DNA of 49,130 nucleotides from CAVQTK01 sp963716455 (GTDB lineage: Bacteria > Pseudomonadota > Gammaproteobacteria > Coxiellales > Coxiellaceae), in NCBI GenBank assembly GCA_963716455.1, contig CAVQTK010000001.1, positions 1 through 49,130 of the forward strand, read 5' to 3'. Below are positions 34,810 to 43,793 of the stretch, in pieces. Every line of letters begins with the position of its first letter. The stretch's first letter is position 1. Below the pieces are notes generated by a model, which was given only the letters and a program-made list of their open reading frames with translations, was not told the DNA's origin and searched no databases. Both the position numbers and the translations under genes were made by a program.

Positions 34810-35847
34810 TCATATTACACGAGTTCCTTGTGGCTCACCTTGAATAAAAAAATGTGTATACCCATAGGATTGAATCAAATTTGTTAAATCCTGCTCTGCA
34901 ATGACTAATACGATACCCGCATTATCACCATGCACAGCCCCTGCGCCACAAATTTTTGCCACTCCTCCCTCTTTTTCTATATCGGCAATAAAACGTTGAA
35001 TCTTACTGGGCACCACACCAATCTTAATTAACAGTCGATGATTTTCACGCACGCTATTTTGCAGCCCAGAAAGATCATTTTGCATTAAAGAGCGGTCAAC
35101 GCCTTCTGTTACTTGAGCAAAATCCGCTAACATCTTTGCGTCCCCTTTTAAATGGGTTGAAGCGACACTGACACATTCTCCAGTGGTTGCCTGAGGAGAT
35201 CCCGTGTTTACTAAAAGCAAAGAGCGCTGCGGGATAACGCGAGCTTCAATTTGCCCTTCTTTTTGAAATCGAATACACCCCCCTTTTAATACTAAATGCA
35301 CATCTACTCCACTGGAATGACCATGTTGCATATTTTCAGCTTCCCAAGCCAACTGATAGCAACTTTGAGCATCTATATCCAACTGGAAAAATCTTGAAAT
35401 GGCATACATCACACTGACTATTGCCGCAGCTGATGAACCCATGCCGCACCCGATTGGAATAGTTGAATCCGTATGAATTTCTACACCACGAGGTAATTGA
35501 AGCCTGCGCTTATCAATAAAATGCGTAACCGCATATTGTAATAATTCGAATGGCTTAGAGAGTACATCACGAATACTATATTGACCCTGTAAAAATTTTT
35601 GATATTTTTCCTGAATACTCAGTTTAAATTGCCGTAAGGTTGTTAAACTATGAGCTTGGTAGTAGCGGAAATTTAATAAATCAAAAAGTATATTTTTTTG
35701 ACCGGCTTGCCAACGAATGCTCGTTTCTGTATACCGATTAACTGCCATAGCCAATGCAGGTTGGCCATACACGACAGCATGCTCTCCAGATAAAATCAAT
35801 TTACCTGGTGCACGAACGGTTAACGTCTTAAAATCAGACGGCTTCAT
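34810..35847 (-). CDS. mvk: Mevalonate kinase-like GHMP kinase
   Basis: Phosphorylates mevalonate (most likely) with ATP. Motif 1 is RAPGKLILSGEHAVVYGQPALAM, and the ATP-binding loop is IPIGCGMGSSAAAIVSVMY. Motif 3 is atypical: KICGAGAVHGDNAG in place of the usual Gly-rich GAGGGG-type loop. Insertion-rich early region (FRYYQAHSLTTLRQF) gives 345 residues. No ribosome-binding site precedes the ATG at 35847, which lies 13 bases before the stop of the mvaS remnant. Translation may depend on ribosomes finishing that small frame. Confidence 0.85.
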   Translation of the reverse strand: MKPSDFKTLTVRAPGKLILSGEHAVVYGQPALAMAVNRYTETSIRWQAGQKNILFDLLNFRYYQAHSLTTLRQFKLSIQEKYQKFLQGQYSIRDVLSKPFELLQYAVTHFIDKRRLQLPRGVEIHTDSTIPIGCGMGSSAAAIVSVMYAISRFFQLDIDAQSCYQLAWEAENMQHGHSSGVDVHLVLKGGCIRFQKEGQIEARVIPQRSLLLVNTGSPQATTGECVSVASTHLKGDAKMLADFAQVTEGVDRSLMQNDLSGLQNSVRENHRLLIKIGVVPSKIQRFIADIEKEGGVAKICGAGAVHGDNAGIVLVIAEQDLTNLIQSYGYTHFFIQGEPQGTRVI

Positions 35848-35950
35848 AATACTTATCTACTTCTACCCCCCGTTTTTGCGCCAGGGTTTTCATATCAAGA
35901 AAATACTGTGGAGAATAAAAACCTATCGCATCAATGCCAGCTTCATGCAT
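35834..35950 (-). pseudogene. mvaS: Remnant of HMG-CoA synthase, 38 codons
   Basis: Between mvaA and the kinase lies a short frame that starts ATG 35950 inside the mvaA stop region (ATGCATGA overlap). It reads GIDAIGFYSPQYFLDM and then KTLAQKRGVEVDKYY, the recognisable N-terminus of bacterial HMG-CoA synthase. It then ends at EAV and a stop as the kinase start takes over. About 350 residues, including the catalytic Cys and His, are missing. The kinase ATG lies inside the junction, so a deletion fused the front of mvaS to the kinase start. It may survive because it couples kinase translation to mvaA. Confidence 0.8.
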
Positions 35951-37022
35951 GCGTAGTCTCCTTCTTTCGATAAATTCGTTGAGTGTGAGCTACACGTTCT
36001 AACTGGATATGACTACGCATTAATTCGCCCTGATTAGTTTGAGCCGCTAATAAAGAAATTTCTCCACATAACACGACTGCAGCGGCAATGATTGCTAAAC
36101 GTCGAGCATTCATTCCAGGTTCTCGATCCGCTAAACAACCCAGCATAGCTAAATTATTCTGTACAAAATCCAGATGTTTACCGCTCCCCACGGTTCCTAC
36201 AATAATATTCGGTAAAGTAACAGAAAAATACAGATTACTCTGACGAACCTCCGCATGAACCAGGCCTTGTGAACCTTCTATGATATTGGCTGCATCTTGT
36301 CCTGTAGCTAAATAAAATGCTAACAACATGTTAGCAAAATGCGCATTAGCGGTACGAACTCCGCCTGCTAACATAGTACCAATAAGATTTTTTTTAATGT
36401 GCAAGTTTACAATTTGTTCAGGAGTAGTTTTTAACCTTACCTGGCAGATTGCACGGGGAATGATCATTTCGGCAACAACATATTTACCGCGACCTAAAAT
36501 GCCATTTATAGCAGAAACTTTTTTATCCACACACAGGTTCCCAGAGACTGAAACATATTGTAATTGGTCAAACTCTTCAGCTAACCAGGTTAACAAAGCA
36601 TCAGCTGCTTTTGTTACCATATTGTGGCCAGCAGCATCTCCTGTTTGGAGAGAAAACCGTAAATAAAGCAAATTACCCACTATTTGTCCATGCCAATCCT
36701 CTAGTTTGGCAAACTGACTCGTGCTGCGAACCACTTCAGCCAAGCTATTAAATTGTAACCGCAATTCAGTTAGAACTTGTTGAGCATATAATGCGGTTGG
36801 AGCTTCTAGTAAAACAGAACGAGTCATGCAATCCTGCAATACCACTGCATGAATACCCTCCACTAAACGTGAAACACGGGCACCACGGTTTGTCGAAGGC
36901 CATAAAGGAGATTCTAGGGTTGCCAATGGCACTAAAATTTCATCATTAACTTCTGGCCCAACTATTTTGATAGGACCAATTACCCTCATAGGGATTGCTG
37001 CCACTTGATCAGGCTGCTTCAA
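35943..37022 (-). CDS. mvaA: HMG-CoA reductase, class I-like
   Basis: Reduces HMG-CoA to mevalonate with NAD(P)H. All four catalytic residues are visible: Glu in ATLESPLWPSTNRG, Lys in SGNLCVDKKVSAING, Asp in TGQDAANIIEG and His in LMRSHIQLER. GDAAGHNMVTKAADAL is the cofactor-side motif. The DKK layout is that of class I (eukaryotic and archaeal) enzymes. The start is TTG 37022 with a strong AGGAGGAG just upstream. The protein has 359 residues and no membrane anchor. It is the first gene of the mevalonate set, and repeat A copy 2 lies in its promoter region. Confidence 0.93.
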   Translation of the reverse strand: MKQPDQVAAIPMRVIGPIKIVGPEVNDEILVPLATLESPLWPSTNRGARVSRLVEGIHAVVLQDCMTRSVLLEAPTALYAQQVLTELRLQFNSLAEVVRSTSQFAKLEDWHGQIVGNLLYLRFSLQTGDAAGHNMVTKAADALLTWLAEEFDQLQYVSVSGNLCVDKKVSAINGILGRGKYVVAEMIIPRAICQVRLKTTPEQIVNLHIKKNLIGTMLAGGVRTANAHFANMLLAFYLATGQDAANIIEGSQGLVHAEVRQSNLYFSVTLPNIIVGTVGSGKHLDFVQNNLAMLGCLADREPGMNARRLAIIAAAVVLCGEISLLAAQTNQGELMRSHIQLERVAHTQRIYRKKETTHA

Positions 37023-37051
37023 TTTTATTCTCCTCCTGATAGTTATTTAGA

Positions 37052-37132
37052 TTTCTTGCAAAACCTTCGTCTTTTGTTTTACTGCGGCGTTGTGTTGCTT
37101 TAAACCAAAATACCGGGTTTCACAAACAGTCC
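37052..37132. repeat. Dispersed repeat, family A copy 2 (diverged)
   Basis: This copy keeps the inner blocks of copy 3 (CTTCGTCTTTTG, ACTGCNGCGTTGTGTTG and CCAAAATACNNGGTTT) but its ends have drifted. It lies in the 300-bp gap between the divergent mvaA and ABC-transporter starts. The rest of the gap (37133-37324) is AT-rich and must hold the plus-strand promoter, which I could not define. It contains no ORF. Confidence 0.6.
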
Positions 37133-37324
37133 ATTGATAAACCCTGACCGTAAAAGTTTATGCGTTTTGGAAAAATCTTTTATTATTTCTCTATAATTAT
37201 AACGAATAATATTTGTTCTGTGAATACTATTAAGCGAGAAATTTGACCAAATCAACAGCTTTGGTCATAATCTCAACTTTTTTATGGCAACTAAGCCTGC
37301 AAAATATTAGGCAAAATTATTATT

Positions 37325-38068
37325 ATGATTATCATAAAAAATCTTACCAAGATTTATCCTCATAGCAAAAAAAAGGTGCTACAGGATATTAACCTTACGA
37401 TTCAAGAGGGTGACATCTTCGGATTATTAGGTCCGAATGGCAGTGGCAAGACAACGCTTATTTCAATCCTCTGCGGGCTACTTGTGGCTACTGAAGGTGA
37501 AGTTTCAATTGCCAATCACAGTATTCCCAAACACCTATCAGCAGTTAAACCATTAATTAATTTGGTGCCTCAAGAAATTGCCCTCTACCCGTCTTTAACT
37601 TTGTTAGAAAATCTAAAATTTTTTGCTCACCTTTACGGTCTATCTTCTGCTGCTTTAAAAGAAAGAATTGAGGAAGGCTTACATATTTCTGGTTTGGGGA
37701 AATATCTCCATCAACCCATTACCTCCTTTTCTGGAGGAATGAAAAGACGGGCAAATTTAATTGTAAGCTTAATTAACCATCCAAGTATTTTATTTTTAGA
37801 TGAACCCGCAGCGCATGTTGATCCCCAATCACGTAATGTTATTTTTGATATCCTTGTTATGCTAAACAAGAAAGGCACTACTTTAATTTATACTACTCAT
37901 TACTTGGAAGAAGCCGAGCAAATTTGCACCCGCGTTGCAATTTTAGACAACGGCATTATTTTATGTAATGACACTCCCTCTCGTTTAATTGAAGCATCAC
38001 CTAATAGTCAGAACTTGTCAGATGTTTTTTTTAAACTCACTGGAAAAGAACTCCGAGATGAAATCTAA
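37325..38068 (+). CDS. ABC transporter ATP-binding protein
   Basis: ATPase subunit of an ABC-2 type exporter. Walker A is GPNGSGKTT at residues 36-44, the signature is SFSGGMKRR near 138, Walker B is ILFLDEPAAH near 160, followed by the H-loop in TTHYLEEAEQ. The 247-residue length is standard. Its stop overlaps the permease start by one base (TAATG). It heads a plus-strand set with IPP isomerase and HpnH genes. Substrate unknown; context suggests a lipid or polyprenoid but that is inference. Confidence 0.9.
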   Translation: MIIIKNLTKIYPHSKKKVLQDINLTIQEGDIFGLLGPNGSGKTTLISILCGLLVATEGEVSIANHSIPKHLSAVKPLINLVPQEIALYPSLTLLENLKFFAHLYGLSSAALKERIEEGLHISGLGKYLHQPITSFSGGMKRRANLIVSLINHPSILFLDEPAAHVDPQSRNVIFDILVMLNKKGTTLIYTTHYLEEAEQICTRVAILDNGIILCNDTPSRLIEASPNSQNLSDVFFKLTGKELRDEI

Positions 38069-39396
38069 TGATTAAATTTATTGCAGTTTTTTTTAAAGAA
38101 TGGAAATTACTTTGGCGCGATAAAATAGGATTGATTTTCTTATTTATCCTGCCTATGTGTTTAGTGCTTTTCATTACCCTCGCACTTCCAGACGATGAGG
38201 GGTCTGGGAAACCTCGTCAAATTAAGCTTCTATTGCTAAACAAAGATCCTAAGGGAACTATCAGTAAGCATGTAGTTGATGGTCTTAAAAAAATAGAAGA
38301 TTTTACTATTACCCAAAAAAATTCTACCTCCAGCGAAAATATTGACCGCGAAACAGTAGCCAAAGGCAACTATCAAGCTTTTATTGTTATTCCTAAAAAT
38401 TTTAGTCAAGACATTGAAAAAAAAATACAAAGTCGGGTTCCTGTAATGAATAATCAAGCTCTAGCGATGTCTAAACAAAACCTGGCTAAACCAAATCTGT
38501 CTAAACAAACTTTGGCTAAACCTGTGACCAAACCTAAAACTTCAGTCAAAACCAAACCTATTGAAGTCTTATTTGATCCAGCCTTACCGAAAAACTTTCA
38601 ATATCAGATTGAATCTGCTTTGAAGATTTTAAATCTAAACATTGAATTAGCATTATGGCAACAAATGATAAACCCGAATATAAACTCCAATAACACCTCT
38701 AAATCGATTTCTGCAGATGATAATTTGATAAAATTAAAAGCTGGGTATGTTGAAACCGCAAATTTATCTGCATCGCAACCTAATACCGTGCAACAAAATG
38801 TTCCAGCTTGGGCACTATTTGGAATGTTTTTTATTATTACCCCTCTTTCAGGAATGATCGTTAAAGAGCGTCGCCTAGGAGTAATGAATCGCTTGTATAT
38901 GGCGCCTGTTTCATTTATCGCTCTCACTGGCGGGAAGATTTGCGCTTTTATCTGCTTAAACTTATTTCAACTCGTTTTAATGTTAAGTGTTGGAATTTTT
39001 ATTTTACCCTTATTTGGCTTACCGGTTCTCAACGTCTCTAATCATCTTTGGGTAATATTGGGGGTTGGTCTTTCCGCCTCTTTAGCCGCCACAGGCTCTG
39101 GTCTGCTGATTGGCTCTTTAGTAAAGACCGCAGAACAAGCAAATGTGATTGGACCTTTTATTATCGTTATTGCTGCAGCGATTGGAGGAATTTTCACTCC
39201 TATATATTTGTTACCGCCATCATTTCAAAAAATGAGTAACTTATCCCCTATGAATTGGGCCTTACAAGCCTTAGTTGATATCTTTGTGCGTAATGCTCAC
39301 TTTACTCAACTACTACCCAATATCACCAAACTGCTCGGATTTGCTTTGGTAACCGCAGCTTTAGCAATCTTAAAATTAAGACATTATCGTCGCTAG
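38068..39396 (+). CDS. ABC-2 type transporter permease
   Basis: Membrane subunit matching the ATPase just upstream. It has one N-terminal membrane segment (IGLIFLFILPMCLVLFITLA), a large extracytoplasmic domain, and about five C-terminal segments with the ABC-2 signature region ERRLGVMNRLYMAPV. The external domain carries an unusual Lys/Pro/Thr-rich stretch at residues 133-164 with imperfect repeats (SKQNLAKPNL, SKQTLAKPVT). The 442-residue length is longer than compact permeases, mainly from this domain. A hairpin follows the stop. Confidence 0.88.
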   Translation: MIKFIAVFFKEWKLLWRDKIGLIFLFILPMCLVLFITLALPDDEGSGKPRQIKLLLLNKDPKGTISKHVVDGLKKIEDFTITQKNSTSSENIDRETVAKGNYQAFIVIPKNFSQDIEKKIQSRVPVMNNQALAMSKQNLAKPNLSKQTLAKPVTKPKTSVKTKPIEVLFDPALPKNFQYQIESALKILNLNIELALWQQMINPNINSNNTSKSISADDNLIKLKAGYVETANLSASQPNTVQQNVPAWALFGMFFIITPLSGMIVKERRLGVMNRLYMAPVSFIALTGGKICAFICLNLFQLVLMLSVGIFILPLFGLPVLNVSNHLWVILGVGLSASLAATGSGLLIGSLVKTAEQANVIGPFIIVIAAAIGGIFTPIYLLPPSFQKMSNLSPMNWALQALVDIFVRNAHFTQLLPNITKLLGFALVTAALAILKLRHYRR

Positions 39397-39415
39397 CTTT
39401 TCCATCGCTCTCTAC

Positions 39416-39444
39416 TTCCGGCATACCCGGAAAGTTCTTTCTTT
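39416..39444 (+). terminator. Weak rho-independent-like terminator
   Basis: A 6-bp GC-rich stem TTCCGG/CCGGAA (39416-39421 and 39427-39432), with flanking CT/AG, is followed by AGTTCTTTCTTT. It lies 20 bp past the ABC permease stop and 120 bp before idi. The tail is only partly T, so termination may be leaky. Confidence 0.4.
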
Positions 39445-39565
39445 AAACTATTCTAAAATTCAATATAATCAGCAAAATACAACCACCTATCCAGTCACAA
39501 CACAACCTCCACACTTGCAAATTTCCAATACAGTTGCTATAAATAATTAATTAGTTAGGAGAAAT

Positions 39566-40159
39566 GTGTTGAAAGAGTTATTATCTAGCCAACATGAAGT
39601 GGTTTCTTTTGACTCAGAACCCTTAATTCTGGTCGACGATCAAGACCGAGAAATTGGCTACCAAGACAAATGGAATTGTCATTTAGGAGAAGGCATTCTG
39701 CATAGGGCATTCTCGCTATTTATTTTTAATGACAGTGGTGAGCTATTATTACAGCAAAGGAGTTCTAATAAAAGATTATGGCCTTTATTTTGGTCAAATA
39801 GCTGCTGTAGCCACCCTCGGCTTGGTGAAACCATGCCGGAAGCTATCTCACGTCGTTTATACCAAGAATTAGGCCTTACCACTCACTTAGAGTTTCTTTA
39901 CAAATTTAAATATCAAGCCTCTTACCTGGATATTGGTGGTGAACACGAGCTTTGTTGGGTATTTGTAGGCTGCACTTCAAAGGCCATACAACCAAATAAT
40001 AACGAAATAGCTGCTCATCGCTTTATTAATGCCATGAATTTAGAAAAGGAATTGCAACTGAAACCGCATCAGTTTACTCCCTGGTTTAAACTAGAATGGC
40101 AACGCCTGACTCAAGATTATCGCAATGTGTTAACGGCATTAAAGGTCCATCTATCATAA
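39566..40159 (+). CDS. idi: Isopentenyl-diphosphate delta-isomerase, type I
   Basis: Interconverts IPP and DMAPP. This is the Nudix-fold type I enzyme, with the active-site Cys in SNSCCSHPR, the ILHRAFSLFIFN metal region, the Nudix-like ISRRLYQELGL helix and the Glu/Trp region EHELCWVFVG. It has 197 residues. GTG 39566 or TTG 39569 would be the start; AGGAG ends at 39561, which favours TTG. An ATG at 39564 is out of frame. It completes the mevalonate route across the divergent operons, and is followed 14 bases later by hpnH. Confidence 0.94.
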   Translation: MLKELLSSQHEVVSFDSEPLILVDDQDREIGYQDKWNCHLGEGILHRAFSLFIFNDSGELLLQQRSSNKRLWPLFWSNSCCSHPRLGETMPEAISRRLYQELGLTTHLEFLYKFKYQASYLDIGGEHELCWVFVGCTSKAIQPNNNEIAAHRFINAMNLEKELQLKPHQFTPWFKLEWQRLTQDYRNVLTALKVHLS

Positions 40160-40173
40160 ATTGAGGAGTTACA

Positions 40174-41319
40174 ATGAGCATTCCATTAATTCAAATTTAT
40201 CGCATCGCTAAATATATAATTGAAAAAAAAATACGTGGAGAAAAACGTTATCCTCTGGTTTTAATGTTAGAGCCCTTATTTCAATGTAACTTAGCTTGTG
40301 AAGGTTGTGGTAAAATCGATTATCCAGATGATATTCTCAGAAAACGATTGACTGTGGAGCAAGCTTTGGCGGCGGTGGATGAATGCAATGCCCCCATGGT
40401 TTCTATTCCTGGTGGTGAACCTTTAATCCACAAGGATATGGCTCAAATTGTTAAAGGAATTATCGCTCGTAAAAAATTTGTTTACCTTTGTACGAACGCA
40501 TTACTGTTAGAAAAAAAAATCGATGAATATGAACCTTCTCCGTATTTAACTTTTTCAATTCATTTGGATGGCAATCGTGAACGCCATGATAAATCCGTGT
40601 GTCGAGAAGGCGTGTTCGATAAAGTAATCGAAGTCATTCACCTCGCAAAAAACAAAGGGTTTCGAGTTAGTATAAATTGCACACTGTTTCAAGGAGAAAA
40701 TCCCCAAGAAGTCGCTGACTTTTTTGATTTTGTCACTACGTTAGGAATAGATGGCATTACCATTTCTCCCGGTTATAGTTACCAGCATGCACCTCGTCAA
40801 GATTTATTCTTACCGCGCACACAAAGTAAGCAACTATTTCGTGATATTTTTAAATTCCAGAAAATCCGTGGTAAGCGTTGGCCCATTAGTCAATCGGGTT
40901 TATTCATCGATTTTTTAACAGGTAACCAAGCTTATCAATGTACACCATGGAGTAATCCAACTTACAATATTTTCGGTTGGCAAAAACCATGCTATTTACT
41001 AGTTGATGAAGGCTATGCCTCCAGTTTTAAGGAATTAATGGATGAAACCAATTGGTCTGCATATGGTACAGGACGTAACCCCAAATGCGATAATTGTATG
41101 GCACACTGTGGATATGAAGGCACAGCCATTAACGATACTTTCAAGCATCCTTGGAAAGCAGTAAAAGTTGCGTTACTTGGTCCAAAAATTGCCGGATCCA
41201 TGGTCTCTGAATTACCTATTACTTATTCGGTAAATATGAACTCTGCATCCACAACCACAGTAGCGAGCGTTTCTGTCGATACATTAAAAAAGACTTTTCA
41301 TAATGAAAACCCCCATTAA
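40174..41319 (+). CDS. hpnH: Radical SAM HpnH (adenosyl-hopene transferase type)
   Basis: Radical S-adenosylmethionine enzyme of the HpnH family, which in hopanoid makers adds adenosine to hopene to start the side chain. The [4Fe-4S] ligands are C38, C42 and C45 in QCNLACEGCGK. SIPGGEPLIHKDM and FSIHLDGNRERHDKSV follow, and a C-terminal Cys cluster lies in NPKCDNCMAHCGYEG. The protein is 381 residues. ATG 40174 is preceded by GAGGAG. It overlaps the aminotransferase by 17 bases, so they are coupled. The substrate could be another polyprenoid; no squalene-hopene cyclase is in the window. Confidence 0.9.
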   Translation: MSIPLIQIYRIAKYIIEKKIRGEKRYPLVLMLEPLFQCNLACEGCGKIDYPDDILRKRLTVEQALAAVDECNAPMVSIPGGEPLIHKDMAQIVKGIIARKKFVYLCTNALLLEKKIDEYEPSPYLTFSIHLDGNRERHDKSVCREGVFDKVIEVIHLAKNKGFRVSINCTLFQGENPQEVADFFDFVTTLGIDGITISPGYSYQHAPRQDLFLPRTQSKQLFRDIFKFQKIRGKRWPISQSGLFIDFLTGNQAYQCTPWSNPTYNIFGWQKPCYLLVDEGYASSFKELMDETNWSAYGTGRNPKCDNCMAHCGYEGTAINDTFKHPWKAVKVALLGPKIAGSMVSELPITYSVNMNSASTTTVASVSVDTLKKTFHNENPH

Positions 41320-42682
41320 AGAATTATTTCAGCAAAAACAAATTCAACAATTTGAAATTTACGATCAGTATCTAAATAATCAATTATTAAACGTATTAAA
41401 GACTTTAGGGTTCAATAAAAAGTATGTACGTGCAGAAAATCAATATCTTTATGATCAAGAAGGCGAACGCTATTTAGATTTGTTGAGTGGATACGGCGTC
41501 CATCTTCTTGGTAGAAACCACCCTAAAATCATTCAAGCTTTAAAAGAAGCTTTAGACGCTCAACTGCCTAACATGGTGCAATTTGATTGTCCATTATTAG
41601 CCGCCTGTTTCGCCGAACAATTAGCCAAATACGTCCCATCCGCTCTTAGTAAATTTTTCTTTTGCAATTCGGGCACTGAAGCAATAGAAGGGGCGATTAA
41701 ATTCGCTCGTGCCGCAACGCATCGTGATAAAATTCTTTCTTGTGATCATGCTTTTCATGGTTTAACAACAGGCTCCTTGGCACTTAATGGCAGTGAAATT
41801 TTCAAAAATGATTTCTATCCTTTATTACCCGCCGAACAAATTCCTTTTAATAATTTAACAGCTCTAGAAACAGCCTTAAAAACTAAACAATTTGCTTGTT
41901 TTGTTGTAGAACCAATTCAAGGTAAGGGAGTTTATATTCCTAACCCCGAATACTTTCCACAAGTCAGTCAATTATGTCAAAAGTATGGCACCTTATTAGT
42001 AATTGATGAGATTCAAACGGGTATTGGCCGAACAGGAAAATTCTTAGCCCACAATCATTGGCCAGGAACTGAAGCGGATATTGTCACTTTGGCTAAGGCT
42101 TTATCCGGCGGTTTTATTCCTGTTGGTGTTATTGCTATGAAACCATGGATTTTCGCTAAAACTTATCGCAACATGGAACATGCAGTCATCCATTCATGCA
42201 CTTTTGGCAGAAATGATTTAGCTATGGTTGCAGGCATGACTACTTTAGAAATACTTGAAAAAGAAAATTTAATGGCTGTAGCAGCCGAAAAGGGCAAAAT
42301 GCTAGTTACTCGGTTACAAGAAAAATTGGCGCCTTTTGAAATGGTAAAAGAAGTTCGCGGACAGGGGATGATAATCGGCATTGAGTTTAAACCACCTCAG
42401 CATCTAAAACTCAAAACGGGTTGGAAATTACTTGAGACTGTTAATAAAGGGTTATTTTGCCAACTTATTATTATTCCTTTATTTAAAGATTTCCGTATGC
42501 TCACCCAAGTTGCAGGACCAAACTGCCACATTATCAAATTATTGCCCCCCGCCACCATTAGTGAAAAAGATATTGATGATGTAGTAAATGCGTTCGAAAT
42601 TGTAGTTGCTAATGCTCACCGCTTCCCAGGGGCAATTTGGGATTTAGGGAAGAGTTTAATGAAACATGCGTTAAAATCCTAA
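41303..42682 (+). CDS. hpnO: HpnO-like class III aminotransferase
   Basis: PLP-dependent class III aminotransferase of 459 residues. The family features are FFCNSGTEAIEGAIKFARAAT, DHAFHGLTTGSLAL, the Asp loop VIDEIQTGIGRTGKF and the PLP Lys in TLAKALSGGFIPVG. It starts 17 bases before the end of hpnH, and the combination of HpnH and a class III aminotransferase fits HpnO, which makes amino-bacteriohopanepolyols. Other functions in this broad family (such as acetylornithine or GABA transaminase) are possible, so the symbol rests on context. A 7-bp inverted repeat (42684-42690 with 42736-42742) lies after the stop. Confidence 0.8.
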   Translation: MKTPIKELFQQKQIQQFEIYDQYLNNQLLNVLKTLGFNKKYVRAENQYLYDQEGERYLDLLSGYGVHLLGRNHPKIIQALKEALDAQLPNMVQFDCPLLAACFAEQLAKYVPSALSKFFFCNSGTEAIEGAIKFARAATHRDKILSCDHAFHGLTTGSLALNGSEIFKNDFYPLLPAEQIPFNNLTALETALKTKQFACFVVEPIQGKGVYIPNPEYFPQVSQLCQKYGTLLVIDEIQTGIGRTGKFLAHNHWPGTEADIVTLAKALSGGFIPVGVIAMKPWIFAKTYRNMEHAVIHSCTFGRNDLAMVAGMTTLEILEKENLMAVAAEKGKMLVTRLQEKLAPFEMVKEVRGQGMIIGIEFKPPQHLKLKTGWKLLETVNKGLFCQLIIIPLFKDFRMLTQVAGPNCHIIKLLPPATISEKDIDDVVNAFEIVVANAHRFPGAIWDLGKSLMKHALKS

Positions 42683-42773
42683 TAGGGTCTAGTGAAAAAA
42701 CCAGTTTTGATATGAGTAATTAATGAATTGTTAACAGACCCTAATATTAGTCTTAAATAACATTCATCTCTAA

Positions 42774-43768
42774 CTAACTTACTACGGAAATAACCACCTT
42801 ACCTTTCGCCTTCCCTGCCTCCAATAAAGCATGCGCTTGGCTAACATTTTGCAGATTAAATTTATTGTCATCAATCAGTGGTCTCAGTTTTCCTGCATCT
42901 ACTAAAGTCGAGATTTTTTCCAATATTTCCCCATACTGTTCCCGACCTTTTCCCGTCAAAATAGGCAATAACATAAAAACAGCATGCAAACTCAGCCCCT
43001 TATTATGCATTGGTGATAAATCATGGGTAGACCGAGCCGCCGTAGTGACTACCGCTCCATTCGCAGCTGCTGCTATAAAAGATCGATCCAAATTTGGTCC
43101 CCCACTGTATCAAATACAATATCAAAGCCCTGGTTTTTAGTAAGCCGTTGCACATAAGCTTCAACATTTTCTTCTTTAGCATTAATAACTTCATCTGCAC
43201 CGAACATTTTAGCCAAAGGAATATCTGTACTGTCCATCACCGTAGCAAAAACTTTGGATTGACACCATTTTGCTAGTTGCACAGCTATATGTCCCACACC
43301 ACCTACACCTCCATGGATTAAGATAGACATATTTTTCTCTAAATGCGCTTTTTGAAATAATGCTTCCCAGGCAGTGATGCTTACCAAAGGTAAGGCAGCC
43401 GCCTCCAACATCGAAAGTGACTTAGGCTTTTTGGCAATTAAAAGTGCATCAGCGAGCATAAATTCAGCTAATGCTCCACTCAAGTCAAGAAAACCTCCGG
43501 CACAACCGTATACTTCATCGCCTACATTAAAATTGCTAACATTTGGCCCCACTGCTTCAATAGTTCCTGCGACATCTCCCTGCAAAACAGCAGGAAAATC
43601 AGGCGCTATATTTTTCACAGCTCCACTCCTAATTTTACAATCAATTTGATTAACACTAGTAGCATGGACTTTGATTAACACATGCCCAGGCTTAAGAGCA
43701 GGAATAGGAATATTTATTAATCTGAAGACTGAGGGGTCACCAAATTCGAAGATAGCTTGAGCTTGCAT
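42774..43768 (-). pseudogene. Quinone reductase-like zinc-free MDR protein, frameshifted
   Basis: NADPH-binding member of the quinone oxidoreductase group. The first frame (43768-43073) has the family N-terminus (MQAQAIFEFGDPSVFRL), GDVAGTIEAVGPNV, and the Rossmann motif IHGGVGGVGHIAVQLAKW. It fails in the GTGGGGGAC run at 43099-43103. Restoring one G gives FDTVGGPNLDRSFIAAAANG, which joins directly to the second frame (to 42774). The gene has AGGAG before its ATG. The loss is in a five-G run, so a base-call error is a real alternative. Otherwise a normal length of about 330 residues. Confidence 0.8.
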
Positions 43769-43793
43769 ATTTTCTCCTAATATAATGCCAAAA

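Noticed and set aside
42684..42742. An AGGGTCT/AGACCCT inverted repeat after hpnO as a terminator.
   Set aside because: The loop is about 45 bases and no T-run follows, so it is not a convincing terminator.
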